From positions 1 to 64,000 of the forward strand of contig JANQFG010000208.1 in NCBI GenBank assembly GCA_028277985.1: DNA of 64,000 nt, read 5' to 3'. The stretch comes from a bacterium. GTDB lineage: Bacteria; Desulfobacterota; DSWW01. Within the stretch, counting starts at the first letter, position 1. The number at the start of each line of letters is the position of its first letter. The translations under genes and the position numbers were made by a program. This document shows, one piece after another, positions 34,319 through 43,715 of the stretch. Below the pieces are notes generated by a model. The model was not told where the DNA came from. It saw nothing but the letters and a program-made list of their open reading frames with translations, and searched no databases.

Positions 34319-35632
34319 CTACCAGTCGGGTTTCGGAAAATCGGGCTGCTGATACGTTCCCTGCGCAATGGCCTCCATCACACTGAGGGAAACGTCGTCC
34401 GGGCCCATGTTGGGCGGATTCCGACGACTCACCGGACCCTGCAGGAAGATCGTAGCGTGCTTCCGCTTCAGGTCGATCGAGTACCCGTCGGTCTCTTCCA
34501 GGCCCCAGCTATTGACCGCATCGTTGCCCTTGAACGGCCGGTTGCTGTTCATGAGCATCTTGACCAATTCGTCGCGCTTGTCATAGCACTCACCGATATA
34601 GGGCACCCATGTCTTGGTATCCACATAGTAGACGCGCCGGCTGTAGATGTGCTCTTCCGGCAGCGTAGCTTCCACCACGTAGACCTCGCGAGGCTCCCAG
34701 TTATTCTTCGGATTCCAATAGGGAGCGGTGTTCAGGTCCGTGTTCGGATACGGGTTGGCCGCATCCGGTACCCAGGACATGGGGCTGTGAGTGATCGCCA
34801 GAATGTGCTTGGTTCCGAGCAGCTTGTAGTTCGGATACCAGGTCGGGTAGGGCGAATAAATGGAAATCTCGTCGTTGAGCTGGTCCGTTCCGCCGATCGG
34901 GTCCATCCAGGCACCACCGGACAGACGGCGGGTCCGTCGGACGGTTCGTACGTATGCCCAACCGTCGTCCAGCTTTTTCCCACCGTTGTATCGAATCCGG
35001 AAGGTACCGACACCGCGAATGTCATAGGGTTCACGGGCCAGGAGAATCTGCTTGTAATACCAGCTGTCGGACTTGACGGGGTCCCCGTCGAGCCAGCCGG
35101 CGCCCCATACCTTCAAGAAAGCCCAGGTCATGGTCCGTTCGATACCCCGGTTGCCGTCGATCATGAGATAGGCGAACTCGGGAATGAACTGGTAGTTCGG
35201 ACGGGGATAGCCAGAGTGCAGGTACAAGTTCCACATGACCTTGATGCCCGCATTCGGGTCGTCCTTGTCGATCTGAGGAAAGGCCAGGCCCGCTTGGTAT
35301 CCGGTCACGTTGCCAGAAGCCGGGTCGAACTGGACCGAAGACGCATACTGCTTCGTGGCCTCGACCCACCGGGGATCTACCGGGATTTCCTCAGACGCCT
35401 TGAGGGTAATCGCGAGCGACCAATTCCGAATCATCCCCTGAACCGCATCCGGAATCATGTCCCCGATCTTCTTCCCCTCGAAGGTCTTTCCGAGCATCTG
35501 GTCCAGGTTGCCTGCGTTGATGACTGTACCGGCCGCCAGGTCTTCAGCCGCTGCGGGCGTGTTCATGCCGACAACAGACAGGGCGGCGCACAGCGCTATT
35601 GCCCATACAAACCTCATGGTTGGTCCTGTCAT
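34319..35632 (-). CDS. DUF1329 periplasmic/outer-membrane-associated protein
   Basis: A 437-residue secreted protein. A Sec signal peptide covers residues 1-29 (FVWAIALCAALSVVG, cleavage after PAAA). The mature part matches the DUF1329 family, a LolB/LppX-like lipid-binding fold, with many Trp/Tyr (YPTWYPNYKLLGTKH and EPREVYVVEATLP). It shows the family ending region with IAQGTYQQPDFPKPDW. The ATG follows AAGGAGTGAAC. It pairs with the DUF1302 porin directly upstream; the pair usually acts with MMPL exporters in handling hydrophobic compounds. Confidence 0.88.
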   Translation of the reverse strand: MTGPTMRFVWAIALCAALSVVGMNTPAAAEDLAAGTVINAGNLDQMLGKTFEGKKIGDMIPDAVQGMIRNWSLAITLKASEEIPVDPRWVEATKQYASSVQFDPASGNVTGYQAGLAFPQIDKDDPNAGIKVMWNLYLHSGYPRPNYQFIPEFAYLMIDGNRGIERTMTWAFLKVWGAGWLDGDPVKSDSWYYKQILLAREPYDIRGVGTFRIRYNGGKKLDDGWAYVRTVRRTRRLSGGAWMDPIGGTDQLNDEISIYSPYPTWYPNYKLLGTKHILAITHSPMSWVPDAANPYPNTDLNTAPYWNPKNNWEPREVYVVEATLPEEHIYSRRVYYVDTKTWVPYIGECYDKRDELVKMLMNSNRPFKGNDAVNSWGLEETDGYSIDLKRKHATIFLQGPVSRRNPPNMGPDDVSLSVMEAIAQGTYQQPDFPKPDW

Positions 35633-35732
35633 GTTCGTTCACTCCTTTCCTTCGGGTTTCTCATATCCTGCGACCCTGCTGTCGCGGGGTCGTGCTCGAC
35701 CGATCTGTCCGGTCCTCCCTGATCAGCAGGAA

Positions 35733-37265
35733 TTAGAACTGGTACATGATCCTGAAGTAGAGCTGATCATTGTTGTCGAAGAACTGGAACACCCGCGCCT
35801 GGTTCTCGACCTCACCCGGCAGCTTGCCCTTGTTGTTGAAGAACATGTCGTACTCGATCCGGAACCGCCAGTGATCGCCGTAAACGAACGCGAGAGAGGG
35901 AATGAAAAACCCGCTGCCATCCCTCGGATCGATACCGGCTGCCAGGGTCGGATTGATGCGATCGTGCATGTAGTTCCATGCCAGGATGGCGGTAATGATG
36001 GTGCTGTGCTCAGGCAGCTTGTGGCCGAAGCCGGCCAGGTTGACGAGATCGTCCGCCTCGGAATGGTCCACCACCCAGGTGTCGAAAACCTGTATGTTCA
36101 GGAAGCCCGGCCGCTCGGAGCGGAAGATCGTCTTGGTGAAACCGGCCACATAGTCCAGGGCCACCATGATGCGCACTGTGTCCTTTTCCATGATGCCGTT
36201 GAAGCCCGGCAGCGCTCCGCCGAGGAAATTCTGGCCTACGTTGTACGGCTTGTCCCAGGTGTAAACGACCTCGGTTCGCGCCACCACGTCGACCCACGGG
36301 ACGTAGTAGGTCAGCGTAACACCCGCAAGATCGATGATCGGGTAGATGAACTCACCCAGACCGCCCGCGAGGGGGGGGGTCGACTTCCAGGGATTGAAAA
36401 TCGAGTTGACAACCGGGTCCTCGTTGAAGGTCCTGAGGTAGTTCAACGTGTACTCAACACCCAACAGAGAGCCGCTCCAGCGAACGCCGAAGGTAGGATC
36501 GCTCTGGTCTCCCTCCGAGTGATCCAGGTTGTACGGCACTCCATTTGCGTCTAGGAAGTTGAATCCCTTGCCGGGCTGCGAGGCCCAGCGACCGCCGTAG
36601 AGGTCATACCGATTGCCGATCCAGTTGTCCCTGTCCCAGCCGGGCCGCACCAGACCCTGAAGGCTTCCGTTCAACTCCGGAACCTGAATCACCATGTTCG
36701 CCATGATCAGGGGAATACGCAGGTATTCGTTCTCGACCTCCAGGAAGGAACGCCAGGTGTAATCGAATCCATGGATCAGGTCCAACCCGCGGAAGAAGTC
36801 GGTCTTGCCCCAGACCACCTGCTGCCTTCCCAGGCGAAGCTGCACGCGTTTACCGAAGGTGAAGTCACCATAAAACTCTCGGAAATCCCACCGGTTCAGC
36901 TCATCCATGATGTCGAAGGTGCTCGTGGGAAGCCTGTTCAACCTCTTCAGGTAAGTTGTCTGATACTCGAGGCTGAGCTCGAAGACCGTGACCAGGCGCA
37001 GCCATTTGAAAGGCGTGTAGCTGACGTCCGTGTAAAGCGTACTTCTCATCATGGACAGGTCCCAGATATCGTTTTCCGATGTTTCCGGAACGTTCCCCAG
37101 CTGGAGAGAGAATCGCTGAGCCAGATACCCGTGGAACTCGAACTTGTCCTTGACGTACTCTTCCACGCTGGAAACGTACGCAAGGGATTGGGTTGCGGAG
37201 CCGGCGAGGAATGCAACAACCCCGACCAGCACCAGACACAACATCGACTTCCTGATGTTTTCCAT
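35733..37265 (-). CDS. DUF1302 outer-membrane beta-barrel protein
   Basis: A 510-residue outer-membrane protein. It has a signal peptide (residues 1-28, MLCLVLVGVVAFLAG, cleavage after SLA) and many alternating amphipathic strands. The C-terminus is FRIMYQF, with the terminal Phe that marks Bam-assembled barrels. The RLGRQQVVWGKTDFFRGLDLI segment is typical of DUF1302 proteins. I chose the ATG at 37265, six bases behind AGGGGG; ATGs at 37271 and 37286 are alternatives and the frame from 37364 has no support. Likely a channel for hydrophobic or aromatic substrates, by family association. Confidence 0.85.
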   Translation of the reverse strand: MENIRKSMLCLVLVGVVAFLAGSATQSLAYVSSVEEYVKDKFEFHGYLAQRFSLQLGNVPETSENDIWDLSMMRSTLYTDVSYTPFKWLRLVTVFELSLEYQTTYLKRLNRLPTSTFDIMDELNRWDFREFYGDFTFGKRVQLRLGRQQVVWGKTDFFRGLDLIHGFDYTWRSFLEVENEYLRIPLIMANMVIQVPELNGSLQGLVRPGWDRDNWIGNRYDLYGGRWASQPGKGFNFLDANGVPYNLDHSEGDQSDPTFGVRWSGSLLGVEYTLNYLRTFNEDPVVNSIFNPWKSTPPLAGGLGEFIYPIIDLAGVTLTYYVPWVDVVARTEVVYTWDKPYNVGQNFLGGALPGFNGIMEKDTVRIMVALDYVAGFTKTIFRSERPGFLNIQVFDTWVVDHSEADDLVNLAGFGHKLPEHSTIITAILAWNYMHDRINPTLAAGIDPRDGSGFFIPSLAFVYGDHWRFRIEYDMFFNNKGKLPGEVENQARVFQFFDNNDQLYFRIMYQF

Positions 37266-37375
37266 AGCCATCCCCCTCTTGTTCATGTGGAAAGGTTTAG
37301 GACAGACGACTTTCCCTGCGACCCGATCCGCAGGCTTAACCCTTACTCCTTCGTAATCCTTCACTTCCTACTTCA

Positions 37376-38566
37376 TCAAAGATTCTTCGGCACCCCCTCC
37401 TCTTCGAGCTTCAACTCCATCATGGCGTGATGCTGATTCCGGGCGCAGGACTCGGCCATGCGGCGCACCACGAAATCGGGTGTGGCTTCCAGGACCTGGA
37501 AGTGCGCCCCTCCTGCTGCGACCATGGCGTCGTTCTCCTGAACCGTCCGTTCGGCCCATTCGCTGTGCAGAGGCGGTACGGACTGCTTGATCGTGGCCTG
37601 TCCCTTGAGAACGGTCCACAACTCCTGGTCCACATGCAGACGCTTGTAGCCGGCAGGAAAACGGCAGTCTGTTACCGCAGCCGTATGCTCGGCGATCAGC
37701 GGGTTCACGTGGCACTTGCGAACCCCTTCTCCCCACTCGATGAAATCCGACGGCCCACGATCCGGCGAGCTGAGCACGACCCGCTTCGTTCCCTCCGCGT
37801 AGTCCAGGGCGCGCATCACTTCCCTTCGCTCCCAGCCACTGCGAAGCCACGTAGGCAGATCCCTCTCCCGGCCTTCGTGCACCTCGAGCAGCTCGTGGCA
37901 CGCCTTGACCTGGATCCGGTCGCCGATGTCGGAAAACGGCAGAGCCGCCTCACCCGGAGGTGGATCCACCAACCCGAGCGTCTGAAGCCTGAGCATACCG
38001 CCCACATCGTAATAGGACTTTCCCGTCACGCCTCCTTCGTTTGCGAGGAAGATGTGGGCATGTCCGAATTTGCCCCCTTCCTCGGTGCTGTGGGTGATGA
38101 AGTTCGCCCCTGCCGGTGCCGCCACCACATCACCGTACCGTACCGTTCGGGTCACCTTCGTGTTGTCCGATACGATCAGGTCGGTCTTGACTTCTCCACC
38201 GATCACGTACTGAACTTCCCGGTGGCCGAACTGCCAGTCCACCTTGCTTGGGAAGAGTTCCGCGCCGAGGTCGCAACCCCGCTCCGTGATGAACACCGAG
38301 AAGAACACCTCGATGTCGAACGCCGGAATCGGGAAGAAGTAGTATTGCGAATGATCGATACGCTTTACGGACGGATAAGCGCTCCGCGCCATGTAGGTAT
38401 TCAGCTGGCGGAGAGTTGCAAGGGTGGCCAGATCGATCCCGTCCTTTGCCAGGCTGTCGCGAATCTCCTGGATCCGCTCCGGGGAAAGATCATCGCCCTG
38501 GCAGTGCCGGAGCGCCCACTCGAAGGTCTTACCCTCCAACAGGAATTTCTCTAGATTCGAAGCCAT
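37376..38566 (-). CDS. bicupin protein
   Basis: A 396-residue protein with two cupin-like halves. The first (around residues 110-190) has FGHREVQYVIGGEV, then YGDVVAAPAGANFITHS and FGHAHIFLAN. The second (around 295-375) has PAGYKRLHVDQELWTVLKGQ and ENDAMVAAGGAHFQVLE. Histidines that could bind one metal per half are visible in the first half but sparse in the second. No signal peptide is present. It lies between the DUF1302 porin and an amidohydrolase gene, so a metal-dependent isomerase or lyase role is possible but not shown. Confidence 0.65.
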   Translation of the reverse strand: MASNLEKFLLEGKTFEWALRHCQGDDLSPERIQEIRDSLAKDGIDLATLATLRQLNTYMARSAYPSVKRIDHSQYYFFPIPAFDIEVFFSVFITERGCDLGAELFPSKVDWQFGHREVQYVIGGEVKTDLIVSDNTKVTRTVRYGDVVAAPAGANFITHSTEEGGKFGHAHIFLANEGGVTGKSYYDVGGMLRLQTLGLVDPPPGEAALPFSDIGDRIQVKACHELLEVHEGRERDLPTWLRSGWERREVMRALDYAEGTKRVVLSSPDRGPSDFIEWGEGVRKCHVNPLIAEHTAAVTDCRFPAGYKRLHVDQELWTVLKGQATIKQSVPPLHSEWAERTVQENDAMVAAGGAHFQVLEATPDFVVRRMAESCARNQHHAMMELKLEEEGVPKNL

Positions 38567-38592
38567 ATCCTTTCGGGTCCTTTCCTCTCAGA

Positions 38593-39615
38593 TCATTCCG
38601 GAATCTTGAGAACTCTCTGGGCGTTCTGGTAGCCGTAGAGCTCCGCCTCTTCCTGGCTGAAGACGATGCCGTGCTCTTTGCCCACATCCACCAGGTTCCT
38701 GAGGATATTGACGAACTTCTTGGATTCGATCTGATCGTCCGGAAGGGTGAACCCGGGCAGGTCGGTGCCGAACATGACCCGATGGGCGCCCACGATGTCC
38801 ATTTCGATCCTGAGCATGGTGAGCAGCTTCGGGATGTCCATGGTCAGGCCCGAGACCTTCTCGTTCCAGGCGGCCGTGTCGAGGAAGATGTTCCACTTGC
38901 TGCGCGCGATCCCCATGCAGTCTTCCCACCAGGCCGTGCTCGCAAAGGTCTGGATCCCGGAATGGCCGATGATGATCCTCAACTCGGGGAAATCCAGGGC
39001 GACCTTCTCGATGTACTTCGGATGGCTCGTCATGCTCTCCGTCATGGCCGAGAACGTGTACCCGCTATGAATCAGTACGGGTATGTCCAGCTCCCTGCAC
39101 TTCGAGTACAGGGGGTAGCATTTCGGATCGTCCGCAGTGAATCCGCAGGGAGGATAGATCTTCAGGCCTATCGCTCCGTACTCTGTGACCGCCTTCTCGA
39201 GGATCTTCACACAGTCGGCGCGCCTGGGGTCGACGCCCGCGAAGGAATACACCCTTCCCGGGTACTTCTTCGCCATCTCACAGGAGTACCGGTTGATGTC
39301 GTCCTGGGAATATCCGTGGTCCTCTCTCCACTGGGGGTAGTGCTGGTCATAGTATCGAATGAACCCCCAGTCCAGGGGCAAGATCACCGATGTGTTGATC
39401 TCGCACAAGTCCTGGTCCGAGATGATGCGTTTGCCTTCCGGATCCAGGGGAAGGAAGTTCTCCGACCCGATGGCACCGCTCTTCAGGACCTCCCAGGGGT
39501 CACCCGGGGGGTGCTGCATGAAGTTGGCCCCCACGTCCGCGATTCCCCATTGGAAGCCGGGCGGAAAGAACTTCATATCCTTCCACCAGTGGGTGTGCAT
39601 GTCGATCACTTTCAT
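38593..39615 (-). CDS. amidohydrolase 2 (ACMSD-like) family protein
   Basis: A 340-residue TIM-barrel metal hydrolase/decarboxylase. Visible sites are the HxH of VIDMHTHWW (residues 6-8), GLKIYPPCGF on strand 4, VLIHSGYTF, IIGHSGIQT and the late Asp of MFGTDLPGF. This family contains decarboxylases (ACMSD, gamma-resorcylate decarboxylase) and hydrolases acting on cyclic acids. RBS AAGGAG. It follows the OYE reductase in the nine-gene operon, which suggests an action on a ring compound or its opened product. Confidence 0.85.
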   Translation of the reverse strand: MKVIDMHTHWWKDMKFFPPGFQWGIADVGANFMQHPPGDPWEVLKSGAIGSENFLPLDPEGKRIISDQDLCEINTSVILPLDWGFIRYYDQHYPQWREDHGYSQDDINRYSCEMAKKYPGRVYSFAGVDPRRADCVKILEKAVTEYGAIGLKIYPPCGFTADDPKCYPLYSKCRELDIPVLIHSGYTFSAMTESMTSHPKYIEKVALDFPELRIIIGHSGIQTFASTAWWEDCMGIARSKWNIFLDTAAWNEKVSGLTMDIPKLLTMLRIEMDIVGAHRVMFGTDLPGFTLPDDQIESKKFVNILRNLVDVGKEHGIVFSQEEAELYGYQNAQRVLKIPE

Positions 39616-39689
39616 GTCTGTCTCCTTGTCTTCCCGGCACCTTGATGGCGCACACGTTGAACCAGGAACGTTCCCTGGCCGTTTGCCTC

Positions 39690-41666
39690 TTACACCTTCA
39701 ACCCTGCATAGAACCCGTCTTCCACCGCGTGCAGGATCTTACCCGGCTTCACCGTGTCCCCGATGATCTGGCAGTCCTTGAACTTGTCGGCGATCTCCCC
39801 CAACGGATTGTACGGGACCGCTCCGAAGGCAACGACTACATGGTCTGCATCGAGGAGGATTTCCTCTTTCTCCGGGGTCTCGACGCGAACACCCTTATCC
39901 GTGATTTCCTTGACGATGTGATTGTTGAGGAGTGTCACGTTTTGCTTTTCCCCGAGCCTGTGGAGCAGGGTGAGTCGGGTGATCAATTCCTCGTCGAGGG
40001 CGCATTGCTCGACCATCTCCACCACGGTCACGTCCACGCCCTTTTCGGAGAGCAGGTCGGCCGATCCGACCCCCGCGCAACCTCCTCCTGCAACCACCAC
40101 CTTGCCGGAGACGGCCGCGCCTCCCTCCAGAAGGTCATGGTTGGTGACCACGTTCTTCGAATCGATTCCCTTGATGTCCGGCACGAGAGCCTCACCTCCG
40201 GTCGCAAGAATCACTGCGTCCGGCTTCTCTTTCTCGAGGGCGGCCGCATCCACCTCGCAGTTCAGTGCCACTTCCAGGTTCTTCAGTTTCTTGAACTGGC
40301 TCTCGTAGTAACGGACGATGTTCTTGAACTCCTCCTTGAAGGGGGCCATCGTGGCCAGATGGAGCTGGCCTCCCCCGAGCTCTCCGGTCTTTTCAAAGAG
40401 CTTCACCTTGTGGCCTCTTTCCGCCGCCACCCGGGCCGCTTCCATCCCGGCGGGACCTGCGCCGACGATGCAGACCTTCTTCGTCTTCTCTGCTTTGGGG
40501 AGGGTCGCGCCGAACTGGCTTTCCCTGCCGACCGTAGGATTGATCGCACAGCGCACGGGGAGCCCGATGAAGATGCGCCCAATGCACTGGTTGCAGGAGG
40601 TGCAGCGCCTCAGCTCCTCCACGCGCCCTTCCTGGACCTTGATCACCCAGTCCGGGTCGGCCAGAAGGCCCCGCGCCATCCCGATGAAATCCGCCTTGCC
40701 CTCCTCGAGCACGGATTCACCCAATTCCGGGTCGTAGAGTCGGCCCTGGGCGATTACCGGGATCTTCGCTTCCGCCTTGACCGCTGCCGCCAGGTCCACG
40801 AGGACGCCCTTGGGCAGGAACACGGGAGGGATGATGAAATGCATGGAGTCGTAGATGCCCGCATGGGCGTCGATAGCGCTTACGCCCGCCTCTTCGAGCC
40901 GCTTGACCATCTTCACCGATTCCTCGACTCCCCGCCCACCTTCCACGAACTCGTCGATCGAGATCCGTACGATGATCGGGAAATCCGGACCCGCATTCTG
41001 CTGGCAGGCCTCGACGAGCTCCAGAAGGAGCCGCATTCTGCCATCGAAATCCTTGCCGTATTCGTCGTCCCGGTCGTTGAACAGGGGGGAGAGGAACTGG
41101 GCCACCAGGTAACCGCCCAGGGCGTGGATCGCAATGGCATCGAACCCTGCGTTCTTCGCCCTTGCGGCACCCAGCCCATAGATCTTGACCAGGTCCTTGA
41201 TCTCGTCGACCGAGAGTCTCCGGACCTTTCGTTGCGCAACGTTGGACTGCCTTTCACTGGCTCCGACGTTCAAGGGCTCGGTGATCCCCTCGAGGCCCCG
41301 GTCGTACGGAAAGCCCATCGACTGCGCTCCGCTGCCCGGTGATACGAGGACCGCGATCTTGGACCCGGCCCTGTGCACCGCCTCGGTAAGCTCGGAGAGC
41401 ATGGGAACGTAGGCGTTGTCGTCGATCCTCAGGGAGTGGGCAAAAGGATCGTTCGTATCGATCTTCGTACAGCCCTGCACGGTGTGTGTCATCAGCATCC
41501 CGGCGCCGCCTTCGGCTCGCCGGACGTAGTAATCGATGATTCTTTGCGTTACCTGTCCGTCCACGGTGGCGTACAGGGTTTCGCATGGGCTGAACACGAC
41601 GCGGTTCTTCAGCTTCAGGGTGCCGATGTCGCCCGGCTTGAACAGGTTCTCCATACCCTTGCTCAT
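39690..41666 (-). CDS. OYE-type enoate/dienoyl-CoA reductase
   Basis: A 658-residue FMN/[4Fe-4S]/FAD enzyme. The barrel has AIHALGGYLVAQFLSP, where the usual HGYL is GGYL, and DDEYGKDFDGRMRL in place of YGGSxENRxRF. Cluster ligands are C-x2-C-x2-C-x11-C (RRCTSCNQC, then RCAINP). The FAD site is VCIVGAGPAGMEAARVA and a second dinucleotide fold (VVVAGGGCAGVGSADLL) is present. It opens the nine-gene operon behind a TetR-box promoter. ATG with RBS AAGGAG. Likely reduces an activated C=C bond of an acyl-CoA or cyclic enone. Confidence 0.88.
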   Translation of the reverse strand: MSKGMENLFKPGDIGTLKLKNRVVFSPCETLYATVDGQVTQRIIDYYVRRAEGGAGMLMTHTVQGCTKIDTNDPFAHSLRIDDNAYVPMLSELTEAVHRAGSKIAVLVSPGSGAQSMGFPYDRGLEGITEPLNVGASERQSNVAQRKVRRLSVDEIKDLVKIYGLGAARAKNAGFDAIAIHALGGYLVAQFLSPLFNDRDDEYGKDFDGRMRLLLELVEACQQNAGPDFPIIVRISIDEFVEGGRGVEESVKMVKRLEEAGVSAIDAHAGIYDSMHFIIPPVFLPKGVLVDLAAAVKAEAKIPVIAQGRLYDPELGESVLEEGKADFIGMARGLLADPDWVIKVQEGRVEELRRCTSCNQCIGRIFIGLPVRCAINPTVGRESQFGATLPKAEKTKKVCIVGAGPAGMEAARVAAERGHKVKLFEKTGELGGGQLHLATMAPFKEEFKNIVRYYESQFKKLKNLEVALNCEVDAAALEKEKPDAVILATGGEALVPDIKGIDSKNVVTNHDLLEGGAAVSGKVVVAGGGCAGVGSADLLSEKGVDVTVVEMVEQCALDEELITRLTLLHRLGEKQNVTLLNNHIVKEITDKGVRVETPEKEEILLDADHVVVAFGAVPYNPLGEIADKFKDCQIIGDTVKPGKILHAVEDGFYAGLKV

Positions 41667-42051
41667 GGAATACTCCTTGTGCTGCGATCCGCCCGCATAT
41701 TCGCACGAAGCCTTCTGCTCGACCGAGGTTCGGGCATTACGCGGGCACGGGGGTTAGGAAGAGAAGAATCCATCCGGAAAGGACCAGGGTCCCGCAAAGA
41801 AACGGGGTGAACCGATCGAAAGCGGGGCCAGAAGGAGGTACGACAGGCTCGAGGGCTCGTATGCCCCCGGCTGATGGCAGGACTTGATTCCCAACCGCTC
41901 GGTCTAATTTTATCCAACATAACACCTGGGAAATCGGGTACGTTGGAACAGATGCGACGAACCGGTTGGAATGCTAGGCTAACGTGATCCACTTTCGCTT
42001 GTCAACCTTCTTTTTTTATCGGTTTTCAAGCCTCTGAGGTACACCGACCTA

Positions 42052-42063
42052 CCAGCCGGTCGG
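42052..42063. promoter_or_regulatory. TetR-type operator at +1 of the nine-gene operon
   Basis: CCAGCCGGTCGG, one of four copies of CCnnCCGGTCGG in the window, directly downstream of the -10 box of the minus-strand promoter, flanked by TTTA like the other sites. Confidence 0.7.
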
Positions 42064-42067
42064 TTTA

Positions 42068-42096
42068 GACTAACCTCATCCTGCAACTTTTGTCAA
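42068..42096 (-). promoter_or_regulatory. promoter of the nine-gene OYE/transport operon
   Basis: On the minus strand TTGACA (42096-42091), a 17-base spacer and TTAGTC (42073-42068). The same layout with a downstream CCGGTCGG box occurs at 27548 and 47588. Confidence 0.6.
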
Positions 42097-42136
42097 GCTC
42101 TTTTTCAATCTTGAAAAAATGTTTGATACCTACCTA

Positions 42137-42148
42137 CCACCCGGTCGG
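42137..42148. promoter_or_regulatory. upstream second TetR-type operator
   Basis: CCACCCGGTCGG followed by TTTAT, about 40 bases upstream of the -35 box. Two boxes about 85 bases apart could allow looping or cooperative binding. Confidence 0.55.
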
Positions 42149-42189
42149 TTTATGCACGCAAACAGGCCCTTTTTCGCCTCTACCCGCCT

Positions 42190-42525
42190 TCAGGAAGAGC
42201 AGGAAAACCAGTAGCCTTGCTCGTCGACCCGGGTGAATCGAACGGGCTGGCCGATCTCGAGCCCCTCTATATCGCCTCCCTCGAGCCGCCCGGTCACGCG
42301 AAGCTCGGGGGTGAGTTCCACGATCACGATCGTGTACGGGGCCTGGTCTCGAAGGGCCTCCGGCGCGACCCGAATCGTGGTGTGCGTATACACAACTCCA
42401 TCGCCGGCACAGCTCGCCTCCTCGATGCCCTGGCCGTGACATTTCCGGCATACATAGACCGGAGGAATGTACAGGGCCTCGCAATCCTTGCATCGAACCA
42501 CAGGCATGTTCTTTGTTCCGCTCAT
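42190..42525 (-). CDS. DUF35 OB-fold/zinc-ribbon thiolase partner
   Basis: A 111-residue protein with the DUF35 plan: N-terminal zinc ribbon (C-x2-C, then C-x2-C in VVRCKDCEALY and YVCRKCHGQG) and a C-terminal OB fold (VVYTHTTIRVAPE and GDIEGLEIGQPVRF). These small proteins bind acyl-CoA and form complexes with SCP-x-type thiolases, as in steroid side-chain degradation and mevalonate pathways. It starts one base after the thiolase stop, so the two are co-translated. Confidence 0.9.
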   Translation of the reverse strand: MSGTKNMPVVRCKDCEALYIPPVYVCRKCHGQGIEEASCAGDGVVYTHTTIRVAPEALRDQAPYTIVIVELTPELRVTGRLEGGDIEGLEIGQPVRFTRVDEQGYWFSCSS

Positions 42526-42526
42526 G

Positions 42527-43690
42527 TCAAACCCTCCGCAGGATGTGCACGGTGCACACCTGCCCCGTGGCTCCCAGATTGTGGGTCAGCCCGATCTTCG
42601 CATCCGTCACCTGGTTCTCGTGCGAGCCTCGGAGCTGCTTCACGACTTCGTACACCTGCCCTACCCCGGTGGCGCCCACCGGATGGCCCTTGGAAAGGAG
42701 CCCTCCACTCGGGTTGATGGGGATCTTCCCATCCACCTGGGTCAGTCCTTCGGCCACGGCGAACCCGCCCTGCCCCTTTTCGAAGAAACCGAGATCTTCC
42801 CCGTCCACGATTTCCGCGATGGTGAAGCAGTCATGCAGCTCCACCACATCCACCTCCTCCGGGCCGATTCCGGCCATCTCAAAGGCCTGCCGGCCTGCCA
42901 GCACCGTCGCATCCAGCGTGGTGGACGAGGGCGTGTTGTACAGGGAGTTGTACCCGGTCGTCTGCGCGGAGCCTACGATCTCCACCGGTGCGTCGGTGAA
43001 CTTCCCGGCCTGCTCGGTCGGGCACAACAGTACGGCGGACGCTCCGTCGGCGATCGGGCAGCAGTCGAAGAGCCGCAGAGGATCTGAGATCGCCCTGGAG
43101 TTCGTGATGTCCTCCAGGGACACTTCCTCTCGGAACCGTGCAAAGGAATTCCTCGCACCATTCCGCCGGTTCTTGAAGGCGACCCGTGCCAGGTGCTCCG
43201 GTGTGGTTCCGAATTCGTGCATGTGCCGCTGGGCCACGAGGGCGAAGAAGCCTGGGAAGGTGAGCCCTGATTTCCCCTCGCTCGTTTCGTGGTCCATGGC
43301 CAGGGCCAGCCCCTCCGTGTTCTTCGCCGTCGGGGCGTGGGTCATCTTCTCGACGCCTACTACCAGGACCCGTTCCGCCATACCCGAAGCCACCAGGAAG
43401 TATCCGTGGCGAAGGGCGATCCCGCCGGAACAACAAGCGCCTTCAACAGAGGTACATGCGATCTCCTTCTTCAGTCCCAGCAGGTCGGCGATCTGGGGGG
43501 CGATCGTTGCCTGCCCGGCAAGGAATCCGGAGATGAAGTTCCCAACGTAGAGGGCCTCGATCTCCTTCGGGTCGACGCCCGCGTCGCCGATCGCCTCGTT
43601 TGCCGCGGTGACGGCCATGGATTTCAAGCTCTGATCCTCCAACACCCCGAAGGGCGTGGAACCAATGCCTACAATGGATACGCCTCGCAT
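42527..43690 (-). CDS. thiolase (SCP-x/lipid-transfer-type acyl-CoA acyltransferase)
   Basis: A 387-residue thiolase-fold enzyme that cleaves 3-oxoacyl-CoA. The nucleophile is the Cys of SVEGACCSGGIALRHG (around residue 87). VVELHDCFTIAEI provides the NEAF-equivalent HDCF motif of the SCP-x branch, and GGLLSKGHPVGATGVGQ the conserved His. Its partner is the adjacent DUF35 protein. It is in the ligase/dehydrogenase operon, so it probably performs the last step of the same beta-oxidation. Confidence 0.9.
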   Translation of the reverse strand: MRGVSIVGIGSTPFGVLEDQSLKSMAVTAANEAIGDAGVDPKEIEALYVGNFISGFLAGQATIAPQIADLLGLKKEIACTSVEGACCSGGIALRHGYFLVASGMAERVLVVGVEKMTHAPTAKNTEGLALAMDHETSEGKSGLTFPGFFALVAQRHMHEFGTTPEHLARVAFKNRRNGARNSFARFREEVSLEDITNSRAISDPLRLFDCCPIADGASAVLLCPTEQAGKFTDAPVEIVGSAQTTGYNSLYNTPSSTTLDATVLAGRQAFEMAGIGPEEVDVVELHDCFTIAEIVDGEDLGFFEKGQGGFAVAEGLTQVDGKIPINPSGGLLSKGHPVGATGVGQVYEVVKQLRGSHENQVTDAKIGLTHNLGATGQVCTVHILRRV

Positions 43691-43715
43691 CCTCTTCTCC
43701 TATACGTTCCGCTTG

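Larger units (their letters stand above)
41667..42189. other. intergenic regulatory region upstream of the nine-gene operon
   Basis: About 520 bases with no credible gene. It holds one minus-strand promoter and two TetR-type boxes between 42052 and 42148. The stretch 41700-42000 between the promoter and the OYE start is a long leader in which I see no clear structure or gene. Confidence 0.6.

Noticed and set aside
41663..41992. 109-codon minus-strand frame in the long leader of the nine-gene operon
   Set aside because: It overlaps the OYE start and has no ribosome binding site or protein-like composition.
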